Below, piece after piece: positions 37,255-46,095 of a DNA stretch of 64,000 nucleotides; positions within the stretch are counted from its first letter, which is position 1, and each line of letters begins with the position of its first letter. The DNA is from Aureispira sp. CCB-QB1 (lineage in GTDB: Bacteria > Bacteroidota > Bacteroidia > Chitinophagales > Saprospiraceae), in contig NZ_JHBV01000029.1 of NCBI RefSeq assembly GCF_000724545.1, positions 170,818 through 234,817 on the forward strand. The letters run 5' to 3'. The notes beneath the pieces were generated by a model that was given only the letters and a program-made list of their open reading frames with translations, ran no database searches and had not been told where the DNA came from. The position numbers and the translations under genes are program-made.

Positions 37255-38943
37255 ATGTTAAAAACAATGAAACTTCTTGCTGTATTCTTAACAGCATCCA
37301 TTCTCTTTGTGCTTGGATCTTGTGGAGGTCCTAGTGTTAAAGGCTCTGCTGATGTTTCCAACGCTATTCCTGCCAATGCTACAGGTGTTTTTTTAATGAA
37401 CACCAAACAATTAATGAAAAAGGCAGATTATGCTAGCCTAAAGCAAACCTCTTTCTTTAAAGATTTTATTCAAAAAGCGAAAGAAGAATCACCAGAAATG
37501 GTTCCGTTTTTGGAAGATCCAGAAGCAGCAGGAATTAATATGGCAGGTAATATGGGAGTTTATTTTTCTGTCCCAGAGAACATGTCAGAAAAATCATTTG
37601 AAGCTGCTTTTATGTTGCCAGTATCAGACAAAGCAAAAATGGATGCTGCTGTTCAAATAGCACTCAAAGAGGAAAAAGAGGCTCAACCAGAAGCTAAGGA
37701 TGGCTATACGATTACTGCTTTAGATAACGATGCATTTTTGATTCAAAGCGAACATCTTTTAGCTTTTACTAGCTTCAATGATGATGAAAAGATTAAGAAT
37801 ATGCTCAACCCTAGTGGTGAAAATATTCACTCGAACGCTAACTTTAAAAAACACCTAAAAGAGAGCAAAGACATTATGTTTTGGATGAGCGCAGACCCTA
37901 TCGTTGAGGCAATGCTCAAAAATCCTGAAACAGGAAGATCTATCAAAGGAGGACTTGCCATGGCTCAAATACCAGAAGAAGGCTTAAAAGGAAACTATAT
38001 GTCTTTCTTCTACGACTTCAAAAAGGGTGAAATGGATGCTGGTACTTATTTTGATTTTAGCGAGGTTTTAGTTCAAGAACTAGGTGATGTTTTCCCTAAT
38101 AAACTAGCCGTTGATTATGCTAGCTACCTCCCTGCCGAAAATGCAGCCGCTTCCATGACATTTGGTATCAGTGTAGATGGCGTTTTAAATTTCATGGCAA
38201 AACGTGGGCTAGATCAGTTCGTAGACAACTATTTAAAATTTGTAGGACTAGATTTAGGTCAAATCAAAAACGGCATTACAGGAGATATGGCTGTTAATGT
38301 TTATGCCCCAGCAGCTCAAGACAACGATCCTGCTGTTTTATTAGCCGTTGGGCTAAAAGACAAGGCATTTATGGATAGTTTGTTGACTAAAGTAGGTTCT
38401 ATGGTATCCAAAGATGGAGACAAGTACATTTTCACAGGACAACAAAGTATCATGGACCCAGATGCTACTCCTATGCAGTTTTTTGCGATTGTCAAAGACG
38501 ATGTCATTTTAGTATCTAACTCAAATGCACACTTAGACAAAGCGATTGCTGGCACCAACAATAAAGTTGTCAATGAATTGCAATCAGGATGGGTAGGTAT
38601 GTTCCTTGATTACAATCTTATCAATCAAAACTACGATGTTATTGCCAACTATTTGCCAATGGATCCTAATAGCTTGAGCTTGTCTAAAATGATGAGCGAA
38701 TACCAAAATGTAAGTACCGTAAAAATGATTGGAAAAGGCAACGAGATTATGGCTAAAACCATTTTGAAAGATGCCAATAAAAATAGCTTAAAAAGCTTGA
38801 TCGAATCACTTGATAAGATGTACCAAGATAAAGAAAAAATTGAGGCAGAAATGAAAAAACAACTAGAAGATGAATTCAAAGACTTTGAAGATGACTTTGA
38901 TGATTTGGAAAATACTACTGAAGAGGTTCTAGAAAATACTTAG
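37255..38943 (+). CDS. DUF4836-like lipoprotein
   Basis: 562 aa. The signal peptide ends in VLGSC (lipobox); translation may begin at either the first Met or the fifth (37267). The sequence AIPANATGVFLMNTKQLMKK at about 37-56 and the repeated use of 'DVILVSN' and 'LDKAIAG' motifs follow the DUF4836 pattern of Bacteroidota. The C-terminus is a helical, acidic Lys/Glu/Asp-rich tail. Function is unknown. A strong hairpin follows the stop. Confidence 0.82.
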   Translation: MLKTMKLLAVFLTASILFVLGSCGGPSVKGSADVSNAIPANATGVFLMNTKQLMKKADYASLKQTSFFKDFIQKAKEESPEMVPFLEDPEAAGINMAGNMGVYFSVPENMSEKSFEAAFMLPVSDKAKMDAAVQIALKEEKEAQPEAKDGYTITALDNDAFLIQSEHLLAFTSFNDDEKIKNMLNPSGENIHSNANFKKHLKESKDIMFWMSADPIVEAMLKNPETGRSIKGGLAMAQIPEEGLKGNYMSFFYDFKKGEMDAGTYFDFSEVLVQELGDVFPNKLAVDYASYLPAENAAASMTFGISVDGVLNFMAKRGLDQFVDNYLKFVGLDLGQIKNGITGDMAVNVYAPAAQDNDPAVLLAVGLKDKAFMDSLLTKVGSMVSKDGDKYIFTGQQSIMDPDATPMQFFAIVKDDVILVSNSNAHLDKAIAGTNNKVVNELQSGWVGMFLDYNLINQNYDVIANYLPMDPNSLSLSKMMSEYQNVSTVKMIGKGNEIMAKTILKDANKNSLKSLIESLDKMYQDKEKIEAEMKKQLEDEFKDFEDDFDDLENTTEEVLENT

Positions 38944-38969
38944 TATTAAGAATTACGATATTTAATAAA

Positions 38970-39010
38970 AAAGAGTCATTTTGTGCCTTCAAAATGGCTC
39001 TTTTGCTTTT
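38970..39010 (+). terminator. Intrinsic terminator after the DUF4836 gene
   Basis: AAAAGAGTCATTTTG / CAAAATGGCTCTTTT pairs over 15 positions (one G-U) around a TGCCTT-type loop and is followed by GCTTTT. The alternative far-upstream start (38994) of the next gene lies inside this hairpin, which argues against that start. Confidence 0.82.
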
Positions 39011-39056
39011 GATGGGGCTTTCTTCTTTATCCAAATTTAGTATATCCAACCTCTTA

Positions 39057-40157
39057 ATGAAGAAAATATATTTTACGGTTACCAATGACTTAACTTACGA
39101 CCAGCGTATGATTCGCATCTGTACAAGTCTCGCAAATGTAGGCTACAATGTTTGGCTGATTGGTCGCCAGCGTCCCAACTCAAAACCATTGCGCCAACAA
39201 GCATTCCAACAAAAACGTTTGAACTGTTTTTTTGAGCGAGGTAAGTTTTTTTATTTAGAATATAATATTCGACTGTTTTTCTTTTTGATGTGGCATCGTT
39301 TTGATGCTGTTTGTAGCATTGATTTGGATACGATTTTGGCAGGCTTTTACAGCAGTCGCATAAAAAGGAAAATTTGTATTTATGATGCTCATGAGTATTT
39401 TACAGAAGTACCAGAAGTAGTCCAAAGACCGACGACAAAACGAATTTGGGAATGGGTTGCCCAACACACTATTCCTAAGTTAACACACGCTTATACGGTT
39501 TGTCAAAGCTTGCAAGAAGTCTTTCAAAAACGTTACCATACTTCTTTTGAAGTTATCAGAAACGTTCCTTTTCAGCAGACCAAACCTATTGAGCAATTAT
39601 CTTTTCAAACGCCTTTTATTCTACTTTATCAAGGTGTTTTAAACGATGGACGTGGCTTAGAAGAAATGATTGCTGCCTTACAACAGTTACCAGAGGTTGA
39701 GTTTTGGTTGGCAGGTGAAGGAGATCGTTCTCAAGAACTTCGTCAATTAGTTCAAACATTAGGGTTGGATCGTCAAGTCAAATTTTTGGGCTATATACAG
39801 CCTCATGAACTTAAAGCAGTTACTCTAAAAGCGCACTTAGGAGTTAATTTGCTACAAAATAAAGGGCTTAATTATTATTATTCTTTAGCTAATAAATTCT
39901 TTGATTACATTCAAGCCCTAAAACCTTCTTTAAATATGAACTTTCCTGAATATGCCATGATTATCGAAGAACATCCTGTGGGTCTTTTATTGGATGATTT
40001 GACCCCTGAAACTATCGTTAGCAGCATCAAAAAAATTATTGAGCAACCTGAAGCTTATCAAACCTTACAAGCCAACTGTTTAAAAGCACGCGAAGTATTT
40101 GTTTGGGAAAAAGAAGCTGTAAAACTGGAGGCTTTTTATAAACAAGTTTTTAAATAA
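39057..40157 (+). CDS. Glycosyltransferase family protein (GT-B, group 1-like)
   Basis: 366 aa from ATG 39057, chosen because the earlier in-frame ATG at 38994 is inside a terminator. The start MKKIYFTVTNDLTYDQRM is the common N-terminal strand of this Bacteroidota GT4-like group. The C-terminal domain shows PFILLYQGVLNDGRGLEEMI, VEFWLAGEGDRSQEL, VKFLGYIQPHEL and NYYYSLANKFFDYIQALKP, as in GT-B nucleotide-sugar transferases. It probably adds a sugar during surface polysaccharide or protein glycan synthesis; the substrates are unknown. Confidence 0.88.
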   Translation: MKKIYFTVTNDLTYDQRMIRICTSLANVGYNVWLIGRQRPNSKPLRQQAFQQKRLNCFFERGKFFYLEYNIRLFFFLMWHRFDAVCSIDLDTILAGFYSSRIKRKICIYDAHEYFTEVPEVVQRPTTKRIWEWVAQHTIPKLTHAYTVCQSLQEVFQKRYHTSFEVIRNVPFQQTKPIEQLSFQTPFILLYQGVLNDGRGLEEMIAALQQLPEVEFWLAGEGDRSQELRQLVQTLGLDRQVKFLGYIQPHELKAVTLKAHLGVNLLQNKGLNYYYSLANKFFDYIQALKPSLNMNFPEYAMIIEEHPVGLLLDDLTPETIVSSIKKIIEQPEAYQTLQANCLKAREVFVWEKEAVKLEAFYKQVFK

Positions 40158-40159
40158 TA

Positions 40160-40256
40160 GTAGTTCGTTGATCACTTCGTGAGCGAAGCTAACTATTGTA
40201 AATAAGTAATACGAAGTAGCACCGTAGTCCTGTCTTATGTATAAAGGCTAATCAAC
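40160..40256. repeat. Family B repeat, partial copy
   Basis: Begins TAGTTCGTTGATCACTTCGT with GAGCGAAGCTAAC following, shared with the copy at 31648 (TAGTTCGTTGA, ACTTCGTGAGCG). The right terminus is not clearly the inverted repeat. It lies between the glycosyltransferase and the sensor kinase. Confidence 0.5.
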
Positions 40257-40317
40257 ATCCAATTTCTTTTGAATAATTGAGAGATTAACAGCAAAAAAAT
40301 TGTTATATTCGATTGTA

Positions 40318-43300
40318 ATGAGAACATATGCCTACATAATCCTGCTACTTTTTTTCTATACTTTCGTTAATGCACAAGATCCCTACCATTGGAAATTGAC
40401 AGACGACGATGGTCTTCCTAATATGGAGATCTACGGTTTATACCAAGATTCCAAAGGCTATATGTGGATTGCAACAGATGGAGGTCTTTGCCGATACGAT
40501 GGAAAAGAAATTATTACATATACCTCTGAAGATCAAAAGCGCACGTCGGCAGCTTCTATTCAAGAAGATTCTAGAGGAACTATTTGGTATAAGAACTTTG
40601 CAGGACAGTTGTTTTTTATTGACTCTAACAATACCGCTCAAATCTTCCCCATTCCAGATTCCATCAAACTAAATACTTATTTTGAATATTCATTGACAAA
40701 AGAATATTTGCAGATTCTTTCCTCCGTCAATTTCTACACGTACCACTTCAAAAGTCAACAATGGAAAATAGGTAAATTCCAAAGCAACCATAATCTACGA
40801 TGCAGCATTGGCTTTTTTTCTAGAGACCAAGTTAATGATTCTTCTCTACTTTATATTGATTGTAACAATGAGTTATGGCTACGAAAAAAAGAAGCCTTTT
40901 ATTCCAAAGGGGTTATTCCTAGTCTTTCTAGCTCAAACAGACATATTATTATCATAGGGCTTGAAAATGATTCTGCTTTAATTGCTACGACTACCAAAGT
41001 GTATATTGATCATATTGATTCCGTTTCTAAACTTAGAAACCATGCTTTAATTGCAAGCTATGAGGGAATAGCTACAATTTATAGTAACAAAGGTACCATT
41101 CTAATTGGTACACAAAAAGGAATTGTTGTGTTATTGCAAGACAAGTATACCAAACGTTGGAAACATCAAGGCCTATTCTTAAAAAAAGAACAAATCAGTG
41201 CAACACTTGTTGACCGTGACGGCAATATTTGGTTAGGCACACTAGGTCATGGAGTCTTGATCATTCCATCTTTAAAAATGACTTTTTTTGATTCTAAAAA
41301 TTCCGTTTTGCCCGACTCTAAAATTGGTGCTTTAGCTAAGAAAAAAGAAGATTTATTCCTTGGAACACACGGTCGTATATCAAAACTCAATACAAAATCT
41401 TTGGAATTCGCCTTGTATCCTCCTGTAGATATGTATCCTACTACCAATATTCTATGTGACACTATCCGCAACCAAATATTGTTCAATTCTGCCAATAATT
41501 ATATATTATCTCTATCTGATCAAAGCATAAAATCGAGTTGTCATGGCATAGGTCATCATTCTATAATTTATAAAAAAAATCAACTTATTGTAGGTACCTT
41601 TCTTGCTTTAATAACCTATCCTCTAGATAACAAAAGACCTACTAAAGATGTTTTTAACAAACCACTCAAGTATCATGTAGATAAGACTATTTGTGATGAA
41701 GGAAAACTCCAAGGTTTTATAGCCAGTAAACGTATAACAGCTTTATCTACAGACATAGCAGACACCTCCCGTTTTTGGACAGGAATCAACGATAGTTTAT
41801 TTTATTGGCAAGATGCTGTTCCCTATTCGGTTTTATCTAAAGAAGGAAAGGCTATCACACCTATTACCATTCGCCAAGCTCAAGATAGTATTCTATGGGT
41901 GGGCACTCCCAATCAAGGTCTATATGGTATTAAAAATAAAAAAGAAATTTATCATTTTACAGTAGACGATGGGCTACCAAGTAATAACTGCAAAACAATT
42001 GCTGCTGACTATCCATATATTTGGGTTGGAACCAACCTTGGAATTGTTAAAATACAGCCTAATACTAAAAAAATAGAGCTGTACAATCAATTGGATGGTT
42101 TGTTAACCAACAATATAGATCGCATAGAAATTGCCAATAAAAAAGTTTGGGCAACTTCTAGCAAAGGTTTGATTGCTTTTGATGTTAATACGCCTTCTAT
42201 GAACAAAACAGCTCCATTAATTAGGATTACCCAATGGAATGTAAACGATAGTAGCCTTGCTTTCAACAAATTTACAACGCTTCCTTATGAGAAAAATAAC
42301 ATTCAATTTACCTTCCAAGCTTTAGCACTAAAAAGCAGGAACACCTACACCTATGAATATAGGCTCTTGGGGCTTGATACTACTTGGATTTCGCAAACTA
42401 GTAGTACTAATTTTGTTCGCTTTCCTAGTCTTAATGCAGGACAATATACCTTTGAAGTCCGCGCTAGGAATGAAGATGGTGTCCTGAGCAAAACTCCAGC
42501 AGGTGTATCGTTCTGCATTCAAGCACCTTATTGGGAAACTTGGTGGTTTAAAACGATTATTGGTTTTATTACTTTGTCAATTGTTATTGGTTTAGTGCGA
42601 CTTCGTTATCAGTTCCTTCAGCGAAAACAAGCCACTCAAAATTTAATTATGCAGCTTAAAATGCAAGCACTTCAAGCACAAATGAATCCTCATTTTATTT
42701 TTAATGCAATGAGTACCATACAAAGCTTCTGGATGTACAAAGACTCCAAAACAGCCTTAATATATCATGCTAAGTTTGCCAAATTAATGCGATTAATTTT
42801 TAATTATTCCAATGAAAAAAGTATTCCCATAAAAGATGAAATTGATTTTTTAAAGCTCTACATTGACCTTGAAAAAATTCGATTAAAATACGATGTTACG
42901 GTACAATTTGACATAGACCCTCTTTTTGAAGAAGAAGGGCTGCACATTCCTCCCTTGCTGATACAACCTATCGTTGAGAATAGTTTCAAACATGGTTTTT
43001 TACATAAAGAAGCAGATGGGCATTTACTCATCAAACTAGAATTGGAAGACAACTATATAAAATGTACCGTAGAAGATGATGGGGTCGGTCTGGAACTAGC
43101 CGATACTTATAATGCATGGAAGGATAACGACACTACCAAAAAAAGTAGTAGCTTTGTTACACAAGATCGCTTAACTATGCTCAACCGAACTCATGGAACA
43201 ACAGCAAAAAAAACAACTTACAAAATAAGTGATTTAACAAATATTAAAAATCAATCTTCAGGAACTAGAACGGAGCTTTGGATTCCCATTACGGATTATC

Positions 43301-43320
43301 TTTTTTCTGATTTTCAGTAA
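40318..43320 (+). CDS. Membrane sensor histidine kinase with two-component propeller
   Basis: 1000 aa from ATG 40318 (a TTG at 40300 is possible but unlikely). After a signal peptide (AYIILLLFFYTFVNAQ) comes a large extracytoplasmic propeller of Reg_prop-type repeats (for example DSKGYMWIATDGGLCRYDG, RDGNIWLGTLGHGVLII, SILWVGTPNQGLYGI), then a Y_Y_Y domain (about 660-730), a single transmembrane segment (about 745-765) and a LytS-type histidine kinase: MNPHFIFNAMSTIQ with the probable phospho-His near 792, and N box PPLLIQPIVENSFKHG plus DDGVGL. The partner response regulator gene follows at 43364. The input ligand is unknown. Confidence 0.95.
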   Translation: MRTYAYIILLLFFYTFVNAQDPYHWKLTDDDGLPNMEIYGLYQDSKGYMWIATDGGLCRYDGKEIITYTSEDQKRTSAASIQEDSRGTIWYKNFAGQLFFIDSNNTAQIFPIPDSIKLNTYFEYSLTKEYLQILSSVNFYTYHFKSQQWKIGKFQSNHNLRCSIGFFSRDQVNDSSLLYIDCNNELWLRKKEAFYSKGVIPSLSSSNRHIIIIGLENDSALIATTTKVYIDHIDSVSKLRNHALIASYEGIATIYSNKGTILIGTQKGIVVLLQDKYTKRWKHQGLFLKKEQISATLVDRDGNIWLGTLGHGVLIIPSLKMTFFDSKNSVLPDSKIGALAKKKEDLFLGTHGRISKLNTKSLEFALYPPVDMYPTTNILCDTIRNQILFNSANNYILSLSDQSIKSSCHGIGHHSIIYKKNQLIVGTFLALITYPLDNKRPTKDVFNKPLKYHVDKTICDEGKLQGFIASKRITALSTDIADTSRFWTGINDSLFYWQDAVPYSVLSKEGKAITPITIRQAQDSILWVGTPNQGLYGIKNKKEIYHFTVDDGLPSNNCKTIAADYPYIWVGTNLGIVKIQPNTKKIELYNQLDGLLTNNIDRIEIANKKVWATSSKGLIAFDVNTPSMNKTAPLIRITQWNVNDSSLAFNKFTTLPYEKNNIQFTFQALALKSRNTYTYEYRLLGLDTTWISQTSSTNFVRFPSLNAGQYTFEVRARNEDGVLSKTPAGVSFCIQAPYWETWWFKTIIGFITLSIVIGLVRLRYQFLQRKQATQNLIMQLKMQALQAQMNPHFIFNAMSTIQSFWMYKDSKTALIYHAKFAKLMRLIFNYSNEKSIPIKDEIDFLKLYIDLEKIRLKYDVTVQFDIDPLFEEEGLHIPPLLIQPIVENSFKHGFLHKEADGHLLIKLELEDNYIKCTVEDDGVGLELADTYNAWKDNDTTKKSSSFVTQDRLTMLNRTHGTTAKKTTYKISDLTNIKNQSSGTRTELWIPITDYLFSDFQ

Positions 43321-43363
43321 CCACCAATGAATTTCTCTTTTTAACTCAATAAAATAACATTTC

Positions 43364-44116
43364 GTGAAAGTTATAACTTGTGTAATTGTCGAAGATGAAG
43401 TAAATACTAGAAAGCTATTAAAATCTATGCTAGAAGACTATTGCGATGGCGTAAAAGTTTTAGCAGAAGCTGGCAATGTCCAAGAAGGTGTAGAAATGAT
43501 AAAAAAACACCAACCTCAACTCGTCTTTCTAGATATCGCTATGCCCAAAGAAAGCGGATTTAGTTTGTATAAGTATTTTGATGAAATTAATTTCAAAGTC
43601 ATTTTTACAACTGCTTTTAGTCAATACGCCATTCAAGCACTAAAATTGGCGGCATTGGATTATTTGATGAAGCCAATTAATTTGGAAGAATTAATGGAAA
43701 GTTTGGATCGTTTTAGAAACCAAGTTCACCCCTTGCCTACGACAAAAGAAAATTACAGTCTAGTAGATAAAAATGCACAAACCCCAAACCATCAAAAAAT
43801 TGCATTGGCTTGCTCTGATGGTTATATCTTTGTACCCATCGACAATATTATCCGTTGCCAATCGGACAAAAGCTATACGCTATTCATTATCAAAGACCAA
43901 GAACCAATTTGGACATCTCGAAATTTGGGGGAATATACGACAATATTAGAAGAATACAATTTCAAAAGGGTGCATCGCTCTCATATCATTAATCCCAAAT
44001 ATGTAAAGAAATTTATTCGAGGAAAGAGTCCTATATTAATCATGGACGATGATACTCAGATAACTATTTCCTCTGCCAAGCGAGATAGTTTGTTAGAGCA
44101 CTTTTTTATACCTTAG
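43364..44116 (+). CDS. LytTR-family response regulator
   Basis: 250 aa from a GTG start. The receiver domain (1-120) has the acidic pair VEDE, phospho-acceptor Asp in FLDIAMPKESGF, the Thr of FTTAFSQ and Lys of YLMKPIN. The LytTR DNA-binding domain (about 145-248) has IIRCQSDKSYT, NFKRVHRSHIINPKYVKKFI. It lies 43 nt downstream of the sensor kinase, so it is most likely its cognate partner. Its stop codon overlaps the stop of the convergent esterase gene (TTAG). Target promoters are unknown. Confidence 0.96.
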   Translation: MKVITCVIVEDEVNTRKLLKSMLEDYCDGVKVLAEAGNVQEGVEMIKKHQPQLVFLDIAMPKESGFSLYKYFDEINFKVIFTTAFSQYAIQALKLAALDYLMKPINLEELMESLDRFRNQVHPLPTTKENYSLVDKNAQTPNHQKIALACSDGYIFVPIDNIIRCQSDKSYTLFIIKDQEPIWTSRNLGEYTTILEEYNFKRVHRSHIINPKYVKKFIRGKSPILIMDDDTQITISSAKRDSLLEHFFIP

Positions 44117-45729
44117 CGTATTACTAGCGTCTCCATAATTCGGTGTTTTTTTGTGGTAACAACGACTCTATATACTCCTTGAGGCAAATCTTGTATGTTT
44201 AAAACTTCAGTTGTGTTTCCTATTGATAACGGTGTAAAATGCGTGTATACTTCCTGTCCTAGCGCATTGACTAAACGAATGGTTGCTGCCTCATTTTTAG
44301 GACTACGAATGTGAACACGACACGACTGATAAGCGGGGTTGGGTTGTAATTGAATTCCAAGCTTGGGAACAAGTACTTTATTGGTGTTGATACTTGTTGT
44401 AATTGCGCTAAATTTCAAAGCTTTTTCACTAGCCACTTTCGAAACGTCAATTGCACTAACTTGTACAAAACCTTGGCTCCCTCCATTATAAAACTCGACA
44501 TCTATTGTTGCAGCATCTGTAACAGGTGAAACAATAACGCCCCCAGTTACTTCCCAACAATAACGATGGTCTGGATGAGGATTGGCAACGGTATAAGTAT
44601 AATTCGTTGCAGGCAATACGGTATCTGGTCCACTTAATACAGGAGGTGTAGGACGCATTAAATCATAAAAATAATCCGCTGTCTTGTCTATAATACTCTG
44701 CCAATGTGCATTTGGTCCTGAAGGCAGCCAGTCTCCATTTAAAGCCCCCCAATATTCGTGTCCCTCTCCTTGCGCAAAGTAAGTTTGATGTGGAAGATTA
44801 AACGTATTCATCACCGAATCCATCATATAGGTACCACAGGTATTGGGCGCTGTCAAAACTACACCTGAAAAAGGCTTGGCACACTTATAATCAACAATCA
44901 AATCATTGGTTCCATGAAACATAACCATAGGAGCTTTATTATTACCATGTGCCATCCAACTTAAATCGGCTATAGCCCCCCAATAAGCTGCGATTCCTTG
45001 AGGAATAGAATCCACATCATCTGCCAAAACTGATGAACCATTAAAAGGATTAAAACTAGTTAATTCGACAACTGGGCGACTATGTAAAGGTCCTAAGTCT
45101 TTTTTAAAAATAGGTACTAATTCATAGCTCTCTGGTAAGCGTTCGGTATAATCCACAAAGGTGCTATGAATCGCACAAAATGCTCCTGCACTGCTTCCTC
45201 CTACAAAAACTTTATTGGGATCAATGTTGAACCATGCTGCATTTTTACGAAAAAATCGTACGGCAGCACTCATATCTTGTGCCCCTCTCCAAACAGCTCT
45301 TTTTAAACTCGATGGGCTGGCAATATTAAACCCCAAACGATACTCAATGCTTGCTGTTACAAATCCCCAATGTGCCAAAGTATCTGCCAATGCTTGCACA
45401 TCTTCGTTTTGCATCGTTCCAACCAAAACAGTTCCCCCCATAAAAGCAACATTAATAAATCCTCCCCCATGTGCCAAAATAACAACAGGGCGTTTGCTTA
45501 CAGTATCTGTTACTGGAGGAGTAAAAACATCCATCACTAAGTCTTTGTTAAAAGTTGTTTCGGTCGTTAGAGTTGCTCCAATTAAAGCTGGCGCATTCAA
45601 ACTGTATTTCACATTTCTAAATACTTGAATAGTATTAAAATAACGGCTTTTGTAACGGGTACCACACTGAGCAAACAAGTCCATTCCACAACTACTTAAC
45701 ACCAACAATAGGAGTACAATTCTTAACAT
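44113..45729 (-). CDS. Secreted carboxylesterase-like hydrolase with T9SS sorting domain
   Basis: 538 aa. Signal peptide with LLLVLSSCGMDLFAQ (either Spase I or II). An alpha/beta-hydrolase domain (about 70-345) shows the HGGGF oxyanion motif (VVILAHGGGFINVAF), nucleophile GGSSAGAF and a late GHEYWG histidine region. Residues 355-450 form a beta-sandwich, and the C-terminus is a T9SS type A sorting domain (LQPNPAYQSCRVHIRS to ETLVIR). It should be exported to the surface; the ester substrate is unknown. The gene converges on the response-regulator gene with overlapping stop codons. Confidence 0.88.
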   Translation of the reverse strand: MLRIVLLLLVLSSCGMDLFAQCGTRYKSRYFNTIQVFRNVKYSLNAPALIGATLTTETTFNKDLVMDVFTPPVTDTVSKRPVVILAHGGGFINVAFMGGTVLVGTMQNEDVQALADTLAHWGFVTASIEYRLGFNIASPSSLKRAVWRGAQDMSAAVRFFRKNAAWFNIDPNKVFVGGSSAGAFCAIHSTFVDYTERLPESYELVPIFKKDLGPLHSRPVVELTSFNPFNGSSVLADDVDSIPQGIAAYWGAIADLSWMAHGNNKAPMVMFHGTNDLIVDYKCAKPFSGVVLTAPNTCGTYMMDSVMNTFNLPHQTYFAQGEGHEYWGALNGDWLPSGPNAHWQSIIDKTADYFYDLMRPTPPVLSGPDTVLPATNYTYTVANPHPDHRYCWEVTGGVIVSPVTDAATIDVEFYNGGSQGFVQVSAIDVSKVASEKALKFSAITTSINTNKVLVPKLGIQLQPNPAYQSCRVHIRSPKNEAATIRLVNALGQEVYTHFTPLSIGNTTEVLNIQDLPQGVYRVVVTTKKHRIMETLVIR

Positions 45730-46019
45730 AGTTTATTAATTTTGATACGCTGCAAATTTTCCCAAAGTAATGTTATGTAATCGTTCATTGTTCCTCCTTT
45801 TGTTATGAAGGTACAAGCATAACTAACTCTTGGTAATTCTGAGTACTATTTAAATATTCTTCCACGAAGTCATAAGACATTATTCACTCTAACTTGTTGG
45901 TTTTTAAATGGGAAATAAAACGACCCAACACCGTTAAAATAAATCTACTAATTGGCTAATTCTGATGTGACTAATGTGGTTTAAGTGGGCTATTGGAGAT
46001 AAAAGGCTAAGAAATATAA
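45730..46019. other. Intergenic stretch between divergent esterase and subtilase genes
   Basis: About 290 bp. The word ATGTAATCGTTCA at about 45776-45788 matches one end of the family A element (AAGTAATCGTTCA), so a family A remnant may be present. Otherwise nothing is recognised. Confidence 0.35.
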
Positions 46020-46027
46020 TACTTTTG
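46020..46027 (+). promoter_or_regulatory. Candidate -7 element for the first subtilase gene
   Basis: TACTTTTG fits TAnnTTTG, about 70 nt upstream of ATG 46096. A TTGG lies about 24 nt further upstream and might be a -33 box. Confidence 0.35.
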
Positions 46028-46095
46028 GCAAAAAAAAGTTAGTTTACTTAAAACCTTTTTATTATTTGTCCTATTTTTTGAAGAAAACCATTCGT

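Noticed and set aside
45215..45628. A 137-codon frame opposite the T9SS esterase
   Set aside because: Antisense shadow of a well-supported gene with a clear hydrolase motif; no independent evidence.
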